64,000 nucleotides of DNA from Brasenia schreberi. Its lineage: Eukaryota > Streptophyta > Magnoliopsida > Nymphaeales > Cabombaceae. Both the position numbers and the translations under genes were made by a program. This document shows, piece by piece, positions 50,642 to 62,897 of this stretch (the first letter of the stretch is position 1; every line of letters begins with the position of its first letter). The stretch covers positions 12,354,001 to 12,418,000 of the forward strand of contig JAYKKT010000087.1 of the NCBI GenBank assembly GCA_036023115.1, in the 5' to 3' direction. Below the pieces are notes generated by a model. That model worked only from the letters and a program-made list of their open reading frames with translations. It ran no database searches and was not told the DNA's origin.

Positions 50642-51498
50642 TCAAATGGACTGCTCGCGGTCTTCAGATTTAGAACGACTGCTGGGAGGCGCGCCCAGCT
50701 TTGACCTCAGACTTTGACCGACCCGCTTCAAATCATCCACCTGAATCCACACCAACCCAAAATTTAGTGTATGCAAACATCTAGATGGACCCGGATTTAT
50801 CCAAGCAAAATAAATAGATCTAGATTCGATATATCGAGTAATTGGATCCTACTCATTCATTAATGACGTTTGTTCACTCATGTTCATCATCCCATATAAT
50901 AACATTGTCATATGCACTTTTTAAAAAACCCATGTTAGCATATCTGATCTTCCCTGATATCCCATATAAAACGAAAAAATGGTTTGGTTTAAAACTAAGC
51001 CTATCCAAACCTGATCCGTTCCCTATCGAGTCCTTTTCCAAACAGGGATCAGGTTCATTCAACCCGAACCAACCCATAGAGGTTCGGTTAGGATCTTGCC
51101 GCAACCCAGCCCAAGATCTTGTCCGGTTGCTTCAGTCGTCCAAAATCCAACCCAGACCGAGATGTTCTGAGATAAGTTCGGGTCGGGTCCGAATTTGTGA
51201 TCCCTAATCTGAATCTGAAATGCTTGCGGGTTAGATTGTAATCGAAACGGTAAAACGCCATTTTAACAACATGAGTTTAAAGGGCATGATCGTCATTACG
51301 GACCTGCCGGATGCCGGAGGAGTGGAGGGCGGCGGCGATGCCGCATGAAACCGAACCGAGGAAGAGGGAAGCGACGCCGAAGGCTTTGAACGGCATCAAC
51401 GTCGGGGAGGAACTGCCGGTGCCGCGCCTGTACGCCGCCAAGCCAGCTGCTAGCTGAGCCGATCCCGCCGCTGCCCACCACCACGTTCCACTGTCCAT
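50642..51498 (-). CDS. Small two-exon membrane protein, 97 residues, conserved in plants
   Basis: Exon 1 is 51498-51304 and exon 2 is 50740-50642, joined in phase 0 (donor CGGCAG|GTCCGT, acceptor GATTCAG). The product starts MDSGTWWWAAAGSAQLAAGL. Hydrophobic segments lie at about 6-23 and 39-58, separated by a basic YRRGTG loop and MPFKAFGVASLFLG. Exon 2 gives VDDLKRVGQSLRSKLGAPPS and a polar tail. I recall a plant family of uncharacterised small membrane proteins with the same WW...GSAQL start, MPxKAFxVASLF middle and VEDLKxxG end, but know no function. Exon 1 is GC-rich. The intron contains a diverged GGGTCGGGT-type hAT-like stretch (about 50940-51210). An in-frame Met lies 28 codons upstream, but the conserved start is the one chosen. 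Confidence 0.78.
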
Positions 51499-51837
51499 CT
51501 CCGCCACCGCTCTCCCTCTACCGACGCTACCGCAAATTTCTGTCCTTCCCAAGGGAAAGGCAGGGAGGGAGCGAAAGATCAAACCGAAGCCGTCAGAGAG
51601 AGAAAAGGCGAAGAGTGGAGGCGGAATGCAAACCCTAAATCGCGATTTTATGTTTCGTCTATTTTTACATACTTAACCCTGTTATTCGTAGGCCTTTGCA
51701 TTTATACCCCTTCTGTCGAGGGTCTGCCATTGGCAATCTGAATGATTGATGTGCGGTGACAAAGGACTAAACTCAAAAGAAAGCAACTTTGTCTTGGATC
51801 ACTATTTACGGATCGACTTCTCGTTCAATTGGATGTC

Positions 51838-52850
51838 AAAAATCACATGCATTTTATTTCTATTCTTAGAACTACTAGAGAAAGTGAAAATTTAATTGAA
51901 AATCAAACGCTCATTTTAAAGTTTAAGAGTCATTCGATTTGATGGAATTCTTATGGAGTTCCAAGTTAGCACTAATTTAGTTCTAACCGGTGACGTCTAG
52001 AGAAAGACAGCATAAGAAATAAAGGATGAAGGAACAAAGCAAAGAAGAACGCGAGTAAAGAAGTAAAGAAGATAGGAAGAGAAAGCAGAAAACCAATAGA
52101 AAGAAAGAGAGGAAGTGAGAAAGGATGGAGAAAGAAGAAAAGAAAGAAAAAAATTAGAAAAGAAGAGAGAAAGAAATAAAGTTTAGAAGTCATATAGGTA
52201 TCACAAATCACATGCAAGAAAAAGAAAAAATCAATGAAAGAAAGGAAAAGAAGACAAAGGAAGGGAGTAAGTGAGCAAAGGATTTAAAGATAGATAAGAA
52301 AAAAACTGAAGCAAGAAAACTAGCGGGAAAAAAGAGACAAAGAATGAAAATTTTGCATTCAAATTGATAACAAAAGAGTAAGAAGGAAAGAAAGACACAA
52401 AAGAAGAGGATTAAAAAAAGAAGGAAAGGAAGTTTAGGAGTTAAAAATGAATGCCATAGCTCACATGCAGTTAATTCCTATTCTTAAAACTACCGGAGAA
52501 AGTGAAAGTGTCATTGAAAATCAAATGGTCCATGGTAATCTTTAGTAGTTGTTGGATGAATCCCTTTTGAGTTCACAATACCAACTTAGGTCTAATCAAT
52601 GACATAAAGAGGAGGACAAGACAAAGAAAGAGAGAAGGAGGGGAGCAAGGAAGAAAGCAAAATAGAACGCAAGAAATGAAGAGAAAAAGAAAACAAGAAA
52701 AAAAGGAACCAAGAAAAAATAAGAGAAATGATAAATAGGAAAGCACTCGACAAACACAAAAATAAAAGCGAAAGAAAAAAAGCAACAAAGAAAGAAAGAA
52801 AGAAAAAGAAAAAAGATGGTAAGAAAAGAAACTACTACTACAACTAAGCC
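51838..52850. repeat. Purine-rich region with about 618-bp tandem duplication
   Basis: TCACATGC with TATTCTTAGAACTAC (51843-51875) recurs as TCACATGC with TATTCTTAAAACTAC (52461-52493), an offset of 618 bases, and similarity continues through GAGAAAGTGAAA and GAAAATCAAA. Most of each unit is strongly purine-rich on the plus strand (AAGAAAGGAAG-like). Another TCACATGCAAG copy lies near 52207. No coding function is apparent. Confidence 0.7.
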
Positions 52851-52985
52851 TTTTTCCATTAGTAGATGGGTCGGCTACATGGATTCTTTATTTCCACAAA
52901 GTCTTATTATGAAAAATAAGTCCGACAAAGTTTTACGCTAGTTGTCGAAAGCCTAACCCAACCCTCATCCTTTATTCGGGGCTTG
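52831..52985 (-). mobile_element. Short element with an RTE LINE 3' tail
   Basis: The plus strand reads ACTACTACTACAACTAAGCC, a variant RTE tail, then GGGTCGGCTACATGGATTC, TATTTCCAC and the shared body AAGTCCGACAAAGTTTTACG, GTTGTCG, CCCTCATCCTTTATTCGGGG. Same junction as at 36950. Confidence 0.7.
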
Positions 52986-53299
52986 ATATACTCTCCTCGT
53001 GTGGCTTGATATGCTCTGCAAAATTCTTCAAAAGATAAGTCAAAAAGAAAACTGCTTGCGACAAAAGGAAGACGACACACATGTATTACCTTAAAGATAA
53101 CTGAATCAGGGTTCAACCAATTGACACTATTGGTCTAAAACAAGGTGCTACTTATGTGACATGAATGCGTATCTATAAATAAAAAATATAGGCATATCTG
53201 GACATAGTTATATGCACATGCCATCCTTGACATGCGCACCCTTGAAGGCTTGAATTCAATAGAATGACTTCAAGCTAGGAGGGACTTTTGCAGGTCCCT

Positions 53300-53824
53300 G
53301 TATAGATACGGCAGTTACCATGAGAAACAAAAGAAGGAGAATGTCCGAACTTACCTCCCATATAACTGGAAAAGAATCATGACAACAAGTGGGCTCTCTA
53401 TCACTATTTTGAAGGAACGAGTGTTGGGATTGACTGGTACAGGATTCGAGACAATGCAGCTTCTAGCCCCCAACTTATCCCAATGAAGGCAATGAGGATG
53501 ATGATTCTCAGTGCACCTCATTCAATGTTCATGTCTTCAAAGAAGTTGCGAACCGTGCTCTCGAAATTCTGGTATATCTGCACCAAAGTAATTCGAAGAC
53601 AGTGAACCTGAAGCTTCATGTAGCAAAGAAACTAGTTGAGATTGAACGCTCTCAGAACAATGGAGTTTCCCAACCAACAATAATTTTCAAGGAGAAATTC
53701 ATGCACCCAATAAAAGCATAGAAGACATGGGAAGCCTATAAGCCAGACCAGTTTGTTACGCAACAAACAGAGCCCATAAAAGAGAAACATGTGAAAGAAC
53801 AAAGGCAAACGCTTCAATTTTCAT
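53300..53824 (+). pseudogene. Unidentified coding-like remnant
   Basis: Different frames give protein-like stretches interrupted by stops, for example SLYRYGSYHEKQKKENVRTY at about 53300 and VFKEVANRALEILVYLHQSN at about 53529. Composition differs from the AT-rich flanks. I recognise no family. It may be a decayed gene or retroelement piece. Confidence 0.25.
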
Positions 53825-54177
53825 AAACTAGTGTCGCTATGTCTCAACGGAGAAGCAACTAGCTGCAAAGGTGTCATCACACTCGTCAAAATCCACCGCA
53901 AATGCCTCTCTCTCTCTCTCTCAACAAGGCAACGTTTAGAGGTTCGAATTGTGACTACAGGTAGACGGTAGAAACTAGACGCAACAAAACCCGGAGGAAA
54001 ATATTGAAAATTTCAGAATCTGCACTATAGGAAGTGGAAACAAAGAAAAGGGAATATGATTTTAGGTTTTAACTGTAAAATGGAGCAAGCAGCAGAAACA
54101 ACATAAAGCGAGCACAGTCTCTGGAGTTCCAAGCAACTAATATGAAGAAAAATCTAACAAAATGGGAGAGCAATCGC

Positions 54178-54275
54178 TACTGTCTTGACGCCTGTGTTGA
54201 TAGTGGGGAGTTCAACTCTCAGGGGGTGCATGGAGTGTGTGTTAGGCTGTGGTCTGATCCTCTTGTATAAAAAAA
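54178..54275 (+). mobile_element. tRNA-derived SINE-like copy
   Basis: Box-B-like GGGGAGTTCAACTCTCAGG, then GGGTGCATGGAGTGTG and CTTGTATAAAAAAAAGG. The box A part is weak. Confidence 0.5.
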
Positions 54276-54469
54276 AGGTGATTGACTAAGGGATATTTGA
54301 TTTGGGCAGTAGAAAATCCCAGTGTGACCGTTGATTTGATTTAGGGTTCATACATGACCTGGATGTGAGTACCAGTGGGACATGTGTTTGATTACTGGTG
54401 CCGTCTTTGGTTGCCTTGATTCAATAAAGAAAACTAAGCAATTAGGCGTTGGATTTAGATTTGAGTATT

Positions 54470-54565
54470 CGCTCGCCTGGCAGGGGGCTTGACTCACACG
54501 ATGAAGGCCATGAGTTCGATACTTTGGCGTACATACCTGGCTTCAGCCAAGCCCTTGTAACAAAA
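54470..54565 (+). mobile_element. tRNA-derived SINE-like copy
   Basis: Box-A-like CTCGCCTGGCAGGGGGCTTG and box-B-like CATGAGTTCGATACTTTGG, then a 3' part ending CTTGTAACAAAAGAG. Confidence 0.6.
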
Positions 54566-56132
54566 GAGTGTTTAAGGGTTGGATTTAGATTCTAGTTGCG
54601 TCTGACTCGCATCAAGTGTCGAGGTTAGGTTGACTCAAAAGAGGGGGGTCTTGTCATTAGAGGAAAAGCCAATGATCTTTCACATAGTTCCATGAGAAAC
54701 AACTGATGACCCACTTGCAAATGCAATTGAAGGTTCTTCCTTATAATTTGCATTTGTTATATGTATTAAATAAGATGTGTTTTGTTGACCCGAAAAACAA
54801 TTATTTCGATATTTAGCATTCAAATGATTATTATCAAATAAGTTACTATATGATTACGCATAGAGAAAACATCCCCAAATTAATGATTATTATCAAATAA
54901 GTTATTATACATTAGTTGATGCTCATCATCTATCTAATGATCCATCTAACACGCATCATTCATGATTTTAGGCATTTCACTATAAAAATTTGTTGCATCA
55001 CTAAAAGGGAAAAGAAAATTGTGATGCTTGGATTGAGGCAGACCCCCTACCATAAGCTCAGTCGAACTGTTGAATTCTTATCTTGGAGCTCAACCTCTAA
55101 ACTTCTTTTATTATACATTCATTGAATGGCTTTGTTAGTGCATAAACGTATATTATATTCCAGAATACATTATTTAAATTTCTTTTATTATAAACGTATA
55201 TTATATTCTAGAACTTTTATTATAGTAAACTATGCTCAAGGGCTCTTCTCTCTCACCAAGCTCCTGTGCAAATTATAACACAATTGCACGGTGTCCAGCA
55301 ATGACCACACACAGTTAAGTCCGCAGGTACCCTTTCGATAACACACTGATTCTCTCGGTTTATCCATTCGCTTCTAGGTATTGTGAAGTATATATAGAAC
55401 TTGAGTTCCAGGACAAGCGAGCCGCAATCCAAAATCGACCAAAGAACTGCGAGTCTAGATCGTTCACTATATCTTCAGGCAAGCTGAAATACGTGGATGA
55501 ATTACCGAGTCGCCTCCTACGAATCTCACTCTAAGAATCAACCTAAAATTCATAGATATCATCGCAGCTCTTTTACTGTAAATAAGATGGTGTTCATGCA
55601 TGTGCTTGCGTTCGATAATATATATATATATATAAAGAGAGAATGGGAGCTGTTAGATTTTCTTTCACCGCTATAAGATATGGACCGTTCGTGCGATCGC
55701 ATAGATGCATGAACTGTTTAAATGCAATAAGCGAGCGAATAGAACGGTGTGTGTTGCTTGTGAAGCTAGGGCATCCATTACATGAAGATGCCAAGGATTG
55801 TTGGGGCGGTGATCCATGGTTATGGCGAAGCATAAGCAGCCCACCAATGGCATAGCTGAACCCCTCTTCCGCTGATGGAGATCACACCGCCCGGTGGCGA
55901 GGCATCAACGTCGTCGACCACCATCAATTCTGGAAACGAAAGATGAGAAGGTCTTGAACAACTCGTGGACTTCGTCGAAGCAAAAAAGAGATCTGGAAGT
56001 TAAGGCCGTCGTCAGAGAGAGAGAGAGAGAGGGTAGAAAGAGGTGCCCTAACCCATTCACATGCATCTCTTGCGTTTATGATCAGGCCGTCCGGACGATT
56101 CAAATCTTCTAGCGGAATCTAGTATAAAAGGG

Positions 56133-56134
56133 AG

Positions 56135-56229
<95 letters not shown>
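56133..56229. repeat. (AT)n microsatellite
   Basis: About 48 uninterrupted AT units. Confidence 0.97.
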
Positions 56230-56231
<2 letters not shown>

Positions 56232-56812
56232 TTGTTTTTGGTTGGGTGAGACCCAACTTATCTCAACGTAGATCCACCACTCTCATTTTGGTAGTCATTA
56301 AGGTGATTCATGATAGGTTCCCATGGCCATCGCCATATGCTTCATCTTGAAACAATGCCTTTGAACTGAAACGCATGCTTGCTGCTTTCTTATTGAATGC
56401 AAATAATTCCTGTACTTGTGTGGGCAACTAGTCCACTGTATCTCCCTGGGAGCTAATTGCCTGCAAGTTAACGACCTGCATGAATTAAATGAACGGCTCA
56501 AATCCTCTCCCCGGATGTATCTACAATAAAGGGAGGAGGTCTGGATTGCATCTCAGACATGCTAAATCTCCTCCACCGCCACAAGGAAGAGAAATTGTGT
56601 CAGCTATCATTATCCATGTTTTTCTCAAGAATGATTAGATAGGATTTTTGTTTCTTGGGTATAGGATAGTTTCCCGGTGATATCGGCAGCATATTAGCGT
56701 GCAGGTGTTCAATATCCGTTTAAAACATTGACACACACAGATGTGGGGAATGTGGTGGAAAGACTCGGAGAGAGGAAGAGGGCGATTTTTTAGCTGGACG
56801 TGGTATACATGG

Positions 56813-56866
<54 letters not shown>
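56813..56866. repeat. (CA)n(GA)n microsatellite
   Basis: A short CA run followed by about 20 GA units, roughly 300 bases before the DUO1 start codon. Confidence 0.95.
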
Positions 56867-56869
<3 letters not shown>

Positions 56870-57160
56870 CCTCTGCTTTCCACTGTAACGGTTCCGAAGG
56901 AGTGGGGGGGCAGGGGGGTAAGGGAGGTGCCACCTTTTCAGGAAACTTGGGGAGAAAGTTTAAGATTACAGATACAAATTTAAAGAAAAGCAAGTTTAAA
57001 TGTGGTCGCAAGGTAGCAAACCATCTCACTTAACAAGTCTTCAACCTTCATCGTTCGGTAGAAAGTGGTCTGTAGTAAAGTAGTTAGGTAGATACCTGGA
57101 TTTTCAAACCTTCTGTGTCGGTGCAAAAGTTGGCTTCCCTTCAGTAGACCCCTTCAGAAA

Positions 57161-58621
57161 ATGATCGAAAGCCGCAACAATGGCCGGAAAAGTGCAGACA
57201 CCGCGGCCCCCATGAGAAAGGGGCCATGGCTGCCGGAGGAGGATAAGATACTGTTACAGTACGTCAAGCAATTTGGTGCGAGAGATTGGAGCTCCATTCG
57301 ATCCAAAGGTTTACTGCCTAGGACTGGAAAGTCTTGCCGTCTCCGCTGGGTTAACAAGCTTAAGCCTGACTTAAAGAGGTAGAATCATCTACTTCTTCAA
57401 TTGCTAAATTCTTGTTAGAATTCCCTTTAGATGTTCCCCTCTTGCTTTGAGATTACATGCAACTCCAGAATTGTGTAGCCATTTATGTTGGGATGTACTG
57501 TTTTTAGTGTAACATCACATGCACCGATGCACGCACACACACACACACTGTTAAGTTTCACAGTTTGAAATTTTAGTCTTTGTAGTATTCGTCTTTGCTT
57601 CTGTCGAATTGGGCATTAATGTACTTCGAGTGTTCTTCCCACATTGATTTGATTATGTCAAAAGCAGTCGACAATTTTGTATGACAGTGGCTGCAAATTC
57701 TCACCTGAAGAAGAGAGGGTAGTGATAGACCTACAAACCAAGTTTGGTAACAAATGGGCCAGGATCGCTACCTATCTGCCAGGAAGGACGGACAATGATG
57801 TCAAGAATTTCTGGAGTACAAGACAGAAAAGGCTAGCAAGGATCTTACAAGGTTCATCCTCAGCCCAAGCCCCGCTGCCGCTTTCAACTGGACCCTTAGC
57901 TCACTCACCACCCGATCTGGCCACAGTGGAGGCCGGCAGCGTCGATCTATTCGCAAAGACCCAGATTTTCCATGAATTTTCAGTTTTTGAGGTGAGAAAA
58001 TGGCCATTTATTGCAGTTGTTTTTAGCTGTTTATTAAACCATAAGACTCGTATGGTATCAATTAAAAATGATGACCAAAGTAATAACGGCAAATTAACTC
58101 ACTGGTAATAATTAATATTTGTATTTTTATCTTAGGCTCCACCATTGAACCCCTTGCCGATTTCTGTCGAGTCACAAAGTGGTCAAACCTCAAGGTCCAT
58201 GAATGTCGACAGCATCACCATGGTGCCATTGTTGGATCTGGTCAATGCCGACCTACTAAACCACGGAGGGAACAGTCTTCTTCCCCATGAGTTCATATAT
58301 AGTAACCAGAAGAATGAAGAAGACAAAACAAGCAGCCAAGTAGAGCCACCCCCACTTGACTTCCAGTTCGGAACCATCAGGGATGAATCCACTGCCGGAT
58401 GTTGTGAGAACAATTTTCCCGCATACGATTTCGAGGACGAATCCTTGAAGCTCCAGCTCCCACTTAATCTGCCGATCTTTGATTACACTGGTCAAAGCCA
58501 GATGAAGCAAGAAACGTTTGATTATCCAGCAACTCCTGATATTCTCTTTGATGATTTCCCAGCAGATATGTTCAACTATTCGGAGCCGATTCAGATGCCT
58601 ACAACACTACCAGATTGGTGA
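57161..58621 (+). CDS. DUO POLLEN 1 (DUO1) R2R3-MYB
   Basis: Exons 57161-57378, 57688-57991 and 58136-58621 give 335 residues. The first junction splits a codon (AG|T, Ser73) and the second is phase 0. The R2 repeat is about residues 20-70 (KGPWLPEEDK, ARDWSSIRSKGLLPRTGKSC, RLRWVNKL). R3 is about 73-123 (GCKFSPEEE, FGNKWARIATYLPGRTDNDV, KNFWSTRQKRLARIL). The combinations DWSSIRSKGLL and GCKFS, with Phe in place of the first R3 tryptophan, are specific to DUO1. The C-terminus has DILFDDFPADMF, the conserved DUO1 acidic end. DUO1 is a nuclear activator of the male germline: in Arabidopsis it drives generative-cell division through CYCB1;1 and sperm gene expression. I saw no convincing miR159 site. 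A second Met at residue 18 is an alternative start. APC8 lies tail-to-tail about 1 kb downstream. Confidence 0.94.
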
Positions 58622-59653
58622 GGTGTTGTCTAATACCAAGCCAGTTTGCAAGTGATCAATTAGCACGCTTTGATCTATGTACAATGCTTTATGTTTGTTA
58701 TTCTTTTGTGGATTTGTAATGGTAGTTTGTAATGTAGACTGAACAGCTAAGCACTGTCATTAGGACTCTTAATGTATAGACTGATAATTAGCACGCCTTG
58801 TTGGCGTAAAGCTTTCACTATCTTTTGCTCTCCTCGTGTTGCTGCCTGACGGAGCTTCGGTTGCCAGATCTATTATAATTGAATAAACTGGCCTAGTTAT
58901 ACTAAGCTGAGATCCCAGTCGTACTAATTACCGGAAACAGAATGTTGTAAATAAGCCGATTTCGGTTCTTTCCCTTTTCTGTAAGGGATTCATTTTCAAT
59001 CAGCTCTTGCACTAGCCTCCTTATTTCGTGATATTACCTAATCTCTTCTTTTCTTGCTCATATAGGCAAAGAGTAGTTAACCTTGGTTAATAGATGCCTG
59101 ATCTTGCAAAATTGCTGGAATAATTTACAGATACTAGATCCGATCAACATAACTTGTCATGAATAACCATTAAAACCAGATCAGTTACGTAGCCTTGAAC
59201 AGAAATTTAACAAACAGCTAAACCAGAGTCTCAGTAAATAAACTAATGCCAAGATTCAGCTGATTCCATTTTGCATAATAGGACCCAAAACTCAGCTCAA
59301 GGGTACACTTATGTGCATTAATTCATGCAGCGTCGTAGCTTATACATAGATACACAGGCATTAATACAACATCGAAATGACTTCTACACTACCAGAAAAA
59401 GTTTCTTCTTGATCCATAATCAGGAAAACAGATCAACATAAATATGAAATAATCTCAGCGTCATTTAAGGGGGCTCCATGTATAGATCTCGATGCTAAGG
59501 ATGTTCTTGAAGGGGCACTTCAATCATTTTGGTATTTTATAATGCATACTTCAGGAGCCTGAGACAGACCATTCATATCAGTTCTTTTTAGGGTGAAAAA
59601 CAGAACCTTGCTTTATGCCTCAAAGTGCAACTTTATGACCCTCATTGACGTGA
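58622..59653. other. Intergenic between convergent DUO1 and APC8
   Basis: 1,032 bases separate the two stop codons. It must hold both 3' untranslated parts and polyadenylation sites. No repeat or gene was recognised. Confidence 0.6.
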
Positions 59654-62393
59654 TCATGGTATGAATTGGTCAACATCCATGGAAGGAAAACCAGATTGTG
59701 AACTTCTCATTCGCATGATATCCTTTGCAGTCTCCTTCTCCTATGTTCACAGAAAGTAAGATTAACTCCAGCATTGCAAAGCAAGTAAAAACTTTATCAA
59801 AGCTTCCTAACCGCTCAAAGTAAATGCTTCTCAGACATTCCAGAATACATACAATATTGCTGATTTCTTTGCGCTAAAAGGATTGTATATGGTAAATTGG
59901 AAAAATTTTGACTCATGAAAACAAGTTAGATGCAAATCATTAGATCTCAAACTTCACGATTGCACTAGATGGTCAACTTGGAACGCACTGAATAGCCTGT
60001 GTTGCCTACTTTAACATTAGCGAATTATGAATTTGAACTCAACATAGATGAAAGAATTTCAAGATGAAGACCGTGATGCCCGTGATAAATTCATGACTGG
60101 AAAAGGCAAAGACAAATGTGTCAATAAAGTGATAAACAAGTGCATATTTACATTTGTCTAAATGGTTGAAAAACAGAAACTACAGTCAACTGGAATGGAC
60201 TAAGTAGCAGTTGACTTTCCAAGTCAAGTCACAAATTTTAGAACAGAAGGTTGACCTCATGCTCAAGCAAATTAACTAGAGTAGGCTTGATCTGTAAGAT
60301 GATATACTGTGAAGCCCTTGATAAGTTCAAGATAGATTTGTGAAACTTTTGGAATAAGCAAAATATGTAGCGATTTAAAATTGAGACCTGGCTTGGTAAG
60401 TCATTCACATTCACTATGTGTACGGAACACAAAGAACAAAGAGCAAGTGGCATCGATCTTTTATCACCATCATCAACCTTGGCCGGATGTCCTCCATAGA
60501 TTAACTCTTATTAGTCATTTTCAGCAGCAGTTACCTATTCATATGGTTTATTTAAACCACTAAACGTGTACAAACTATCTGTTTTCTCAACAACCAAACT
60601 CCACTTTAAGAATGTCAATATGTCCGTTGAGAATATTTAAAACCACTTTTAGATTTGGGTCAATGTCTTAGGTTTTGTACTTTTTGGGCGTCAGGTAACC
60701 ATCAGAGCCTAACAGCCAGTTGTACTTGTCATTGAAGAGCTTCCGCAGCTAGTCAACCTAGCCATTTGTTCTTTGATAAGAATACTGGGAAAAGCCAAGC
60801 TAGCTGTCAGAAGCTCTCTAAGAGCTAGTAGTTTTTTCATATATAGGGAATTCGCCTTCTATTTGTGTTATTGCTTCCCAAGCTCAACTTGAGATGCATT
60901 TTATATGTTCGTTAAAGGTAATGAAGTAATATTTTTCTCCCGGTGTTATTTGTTCTGAGAGTAGCTGTGAGTTTTGTGGAACTGTACAATTATTATGCAA
61001 GTACTTCAACCCATATTCTTTTTAAGTCCTTGTCATTTCACGACATCTCAAGCTCTTTGAGGGAATTTTAAGAAATAAATAACAGTTTGCTGGAAGTTAT
61101 TCTAAGCATCTCCAGAAGGGAGAGGAGACAACTAACCGGTCCGCTGTAGTCAAGGAGCCTGGTGCAGTATATTTGAGCTTCCTCGTGTTTATTTTGGGAC
61201 TGGCAGTACTCAGCAAGAAAGGTAAGAGATTTTATTACATTTGGACCATCCCTTTGTTCTTCATCCATTCTCTGTAAGTCCAATTTATAATATGATGCAG
61301 CCTGATCCCAACGGCCAAGTTTCTCATGCAACTCGGCTAGCTTGGACAATGCAATACCCTCTCTTTCATTATAGCTCGTTGCCCGTTTGTAACACTTGAT
61401 TGCTTCTTCCAGCAAATTCAGCTGCCCACTTTCATAGCATTGTGCCATAGCAACCCACATACGAGCATCAGTGGGCTGGAGATACACAGATTTCCGGTAA
61501 TAGTAGAGAGCATAGAAAGGCATTGCCATCAATTCATATGTTTGTCCTAACCCATACCAAGCTCTATAATCTCGAACATTTATATCAATGGCCCTCCGAT
61601 AAGCATCAACAGCTGCAGCTGGATTCTTCATTTCAACATACTCATGTCCCATAAGCGTCCAACCCGATAAATATCTCCTATTCAATCTCAGAGCCCTTTT
61701 GAAATAAATAACAGCCTTCTCGTGCATCCCCTTTAGACTATAATAATTGCCAACAATACAACAAGATTCTGGACGATATTTGTCAGTCAAAACTACTCTA
61801 TGGGCGAGGCAGCTCAAATCAGAAAATGACTCTTTGGCATACAGCACATTTGAGTATACATCCATAGCATCGACTCGATACGGATCATTTTTTAAGAGAT
61901 CATCAAAGATTGCATGTGCTTCATCAAACTCGCTTAAACTATATTGAGCTGTTGCAAACTGAGCTTGAATGTAATTGCTGAGGCAGAAACTTCCTTGAAG
62001 ATACTCGTATTTCTTCAAAGACTCATTGTACATCTTCATTTCAAGGTACACACTTGCTAGAAAGAAATCCTTCATCCAGTGGTTCTTTATATTTATATTT
62101 ACCGCATTCAGAATATCCACAGTAGTGCAGAGTGATTGAAGTTCTGACCAAGCACTCCAATTCCAGGGGTATCCATTTACAGATTCAACAAGGACTGTCC
62201 GAGCAAGGTCATCACAGCCTTTCTCACGAAGTACAACACCATACAAGTACAACCCAAAAGGGTCAATAGACCCATTCTTGTGATTAATGCACAGTTCCCG
62301 CTCAAGACCAACTAGTTCGCCGTTAACTGGGGTACCTTTACCAAAAGGACCCTCAAGTTCGATCATTTCTTCTTCTTTCCGCTTTTCTCCAGC
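59654..62393 (-). CDS. APC8/CDC23, anaphase-promoting complex subunit, 3' part
   Basis: Minus strand: one large exon 62393-61137 (419 codons, opening AGEKRKEEEMIELEGPFGKG) and a last exon 59740-59654 (EKETAKDIMRMRSSQSGFPS, MDVDQFIP, TGA), joined in phase 0 (donor CCG|GTTAGT, acceptor ACATAG). TPR-type repeats fill the large exon, with APC8 signatures LYLYGVVLREKG, NGYPWNWSAWSELQSLC, KYRPESCCIVGNYYSLKG, GWTLMGHEYVEMKN, YRAWYGLGQTYELM and YCTRLLDYSGP. APC8 is a scaffold TPR subunit of the nuclear E3 ligase that marks cyclins for degradation. The 447 residues seen lack roughly the first 130 of the family. Those exons must lie upstream, beyond 64000, so the right-edge LINE copies are probably in an APC8 intron. 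The frame running past the donor (to 61068) and past the acceptor (to 62432) is intronic. Confidence 0.95.
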
Positions 62394-62897
62394 CTGGTTT
62401 TTCAGAGATTTAGGGGGGGGAGGAGTACACAATCAGTTTAAAGATTAATTGTTTGGCAGCAAAAATGTGGTTTCACGTCAGAGAGACATGTTTGCCATAT
62501 GTCAGGAAGAATATGGTACATTTTTAAGTATGAAGTTAAGACAAAAACAGAAAGGCGGAATATCATCCTTATTTATACTAGTAATTGAACCAACAAAAAG
62601 AACAGAACAACCAATGTAAATGTAAATGAACAAGCACAACCAAAATATTAGATACAAAAATCAAGGACAAGGTTTGTAGGAAAAGGTATATCACAAGAAG
62701 CACGTTTATCAATTACTCAGGGCTGCTACCTGTGTCCATAAGTAATGCACAAAGTTCCCCTAGCCTACAACACTAACATGGGCGAAAGAATGGCTTCAAA
62801 ATGTTCATATGCTTAAATATGAAACTGTCCTAGACAAATAAGAAGTACAGCATATGTATCCTCGACTTCTATTTTTGAACAATCATATGCTCAAATT
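62394..62897. other. Probable APC8 intron sequence
   Basis: AT-rich sequence between the acceptor of the large APC8 exon and the first right-edge RTE copy. No APC8 N-terminal exon could be recognised here on the minus strand. Confidence 0.55.

Larger units (their letters stand above)
54570..57160. other. Spacer upstream of DUO1, no gene seen
   Basis: Contains two microsatellites (listed separately), small AT and GA runs (55618, 56014), and a moderately GC-rich stretch at 55640-56110 whose frames carry no recognisable domain. The last few hundred bases should include the DUO1 promoter; I could not assign a TATA box or activator site with confidence. Confidence 0.4.

Noticed and set aside
58449..58470. 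Possible miR159 site in DUO1 (AGCTCCAGCTCCCACTTAAT)
   Set aside because: The half facing the miRNA 5' seed does not pair. No better site was seen in the coding exons.
61068..61136. VSCLLSLLEMLRITSSKLLF end of the APC8 frame
   Set aside because: It follows a clear donor. The true C-terminal exon was found at 59740-59654.
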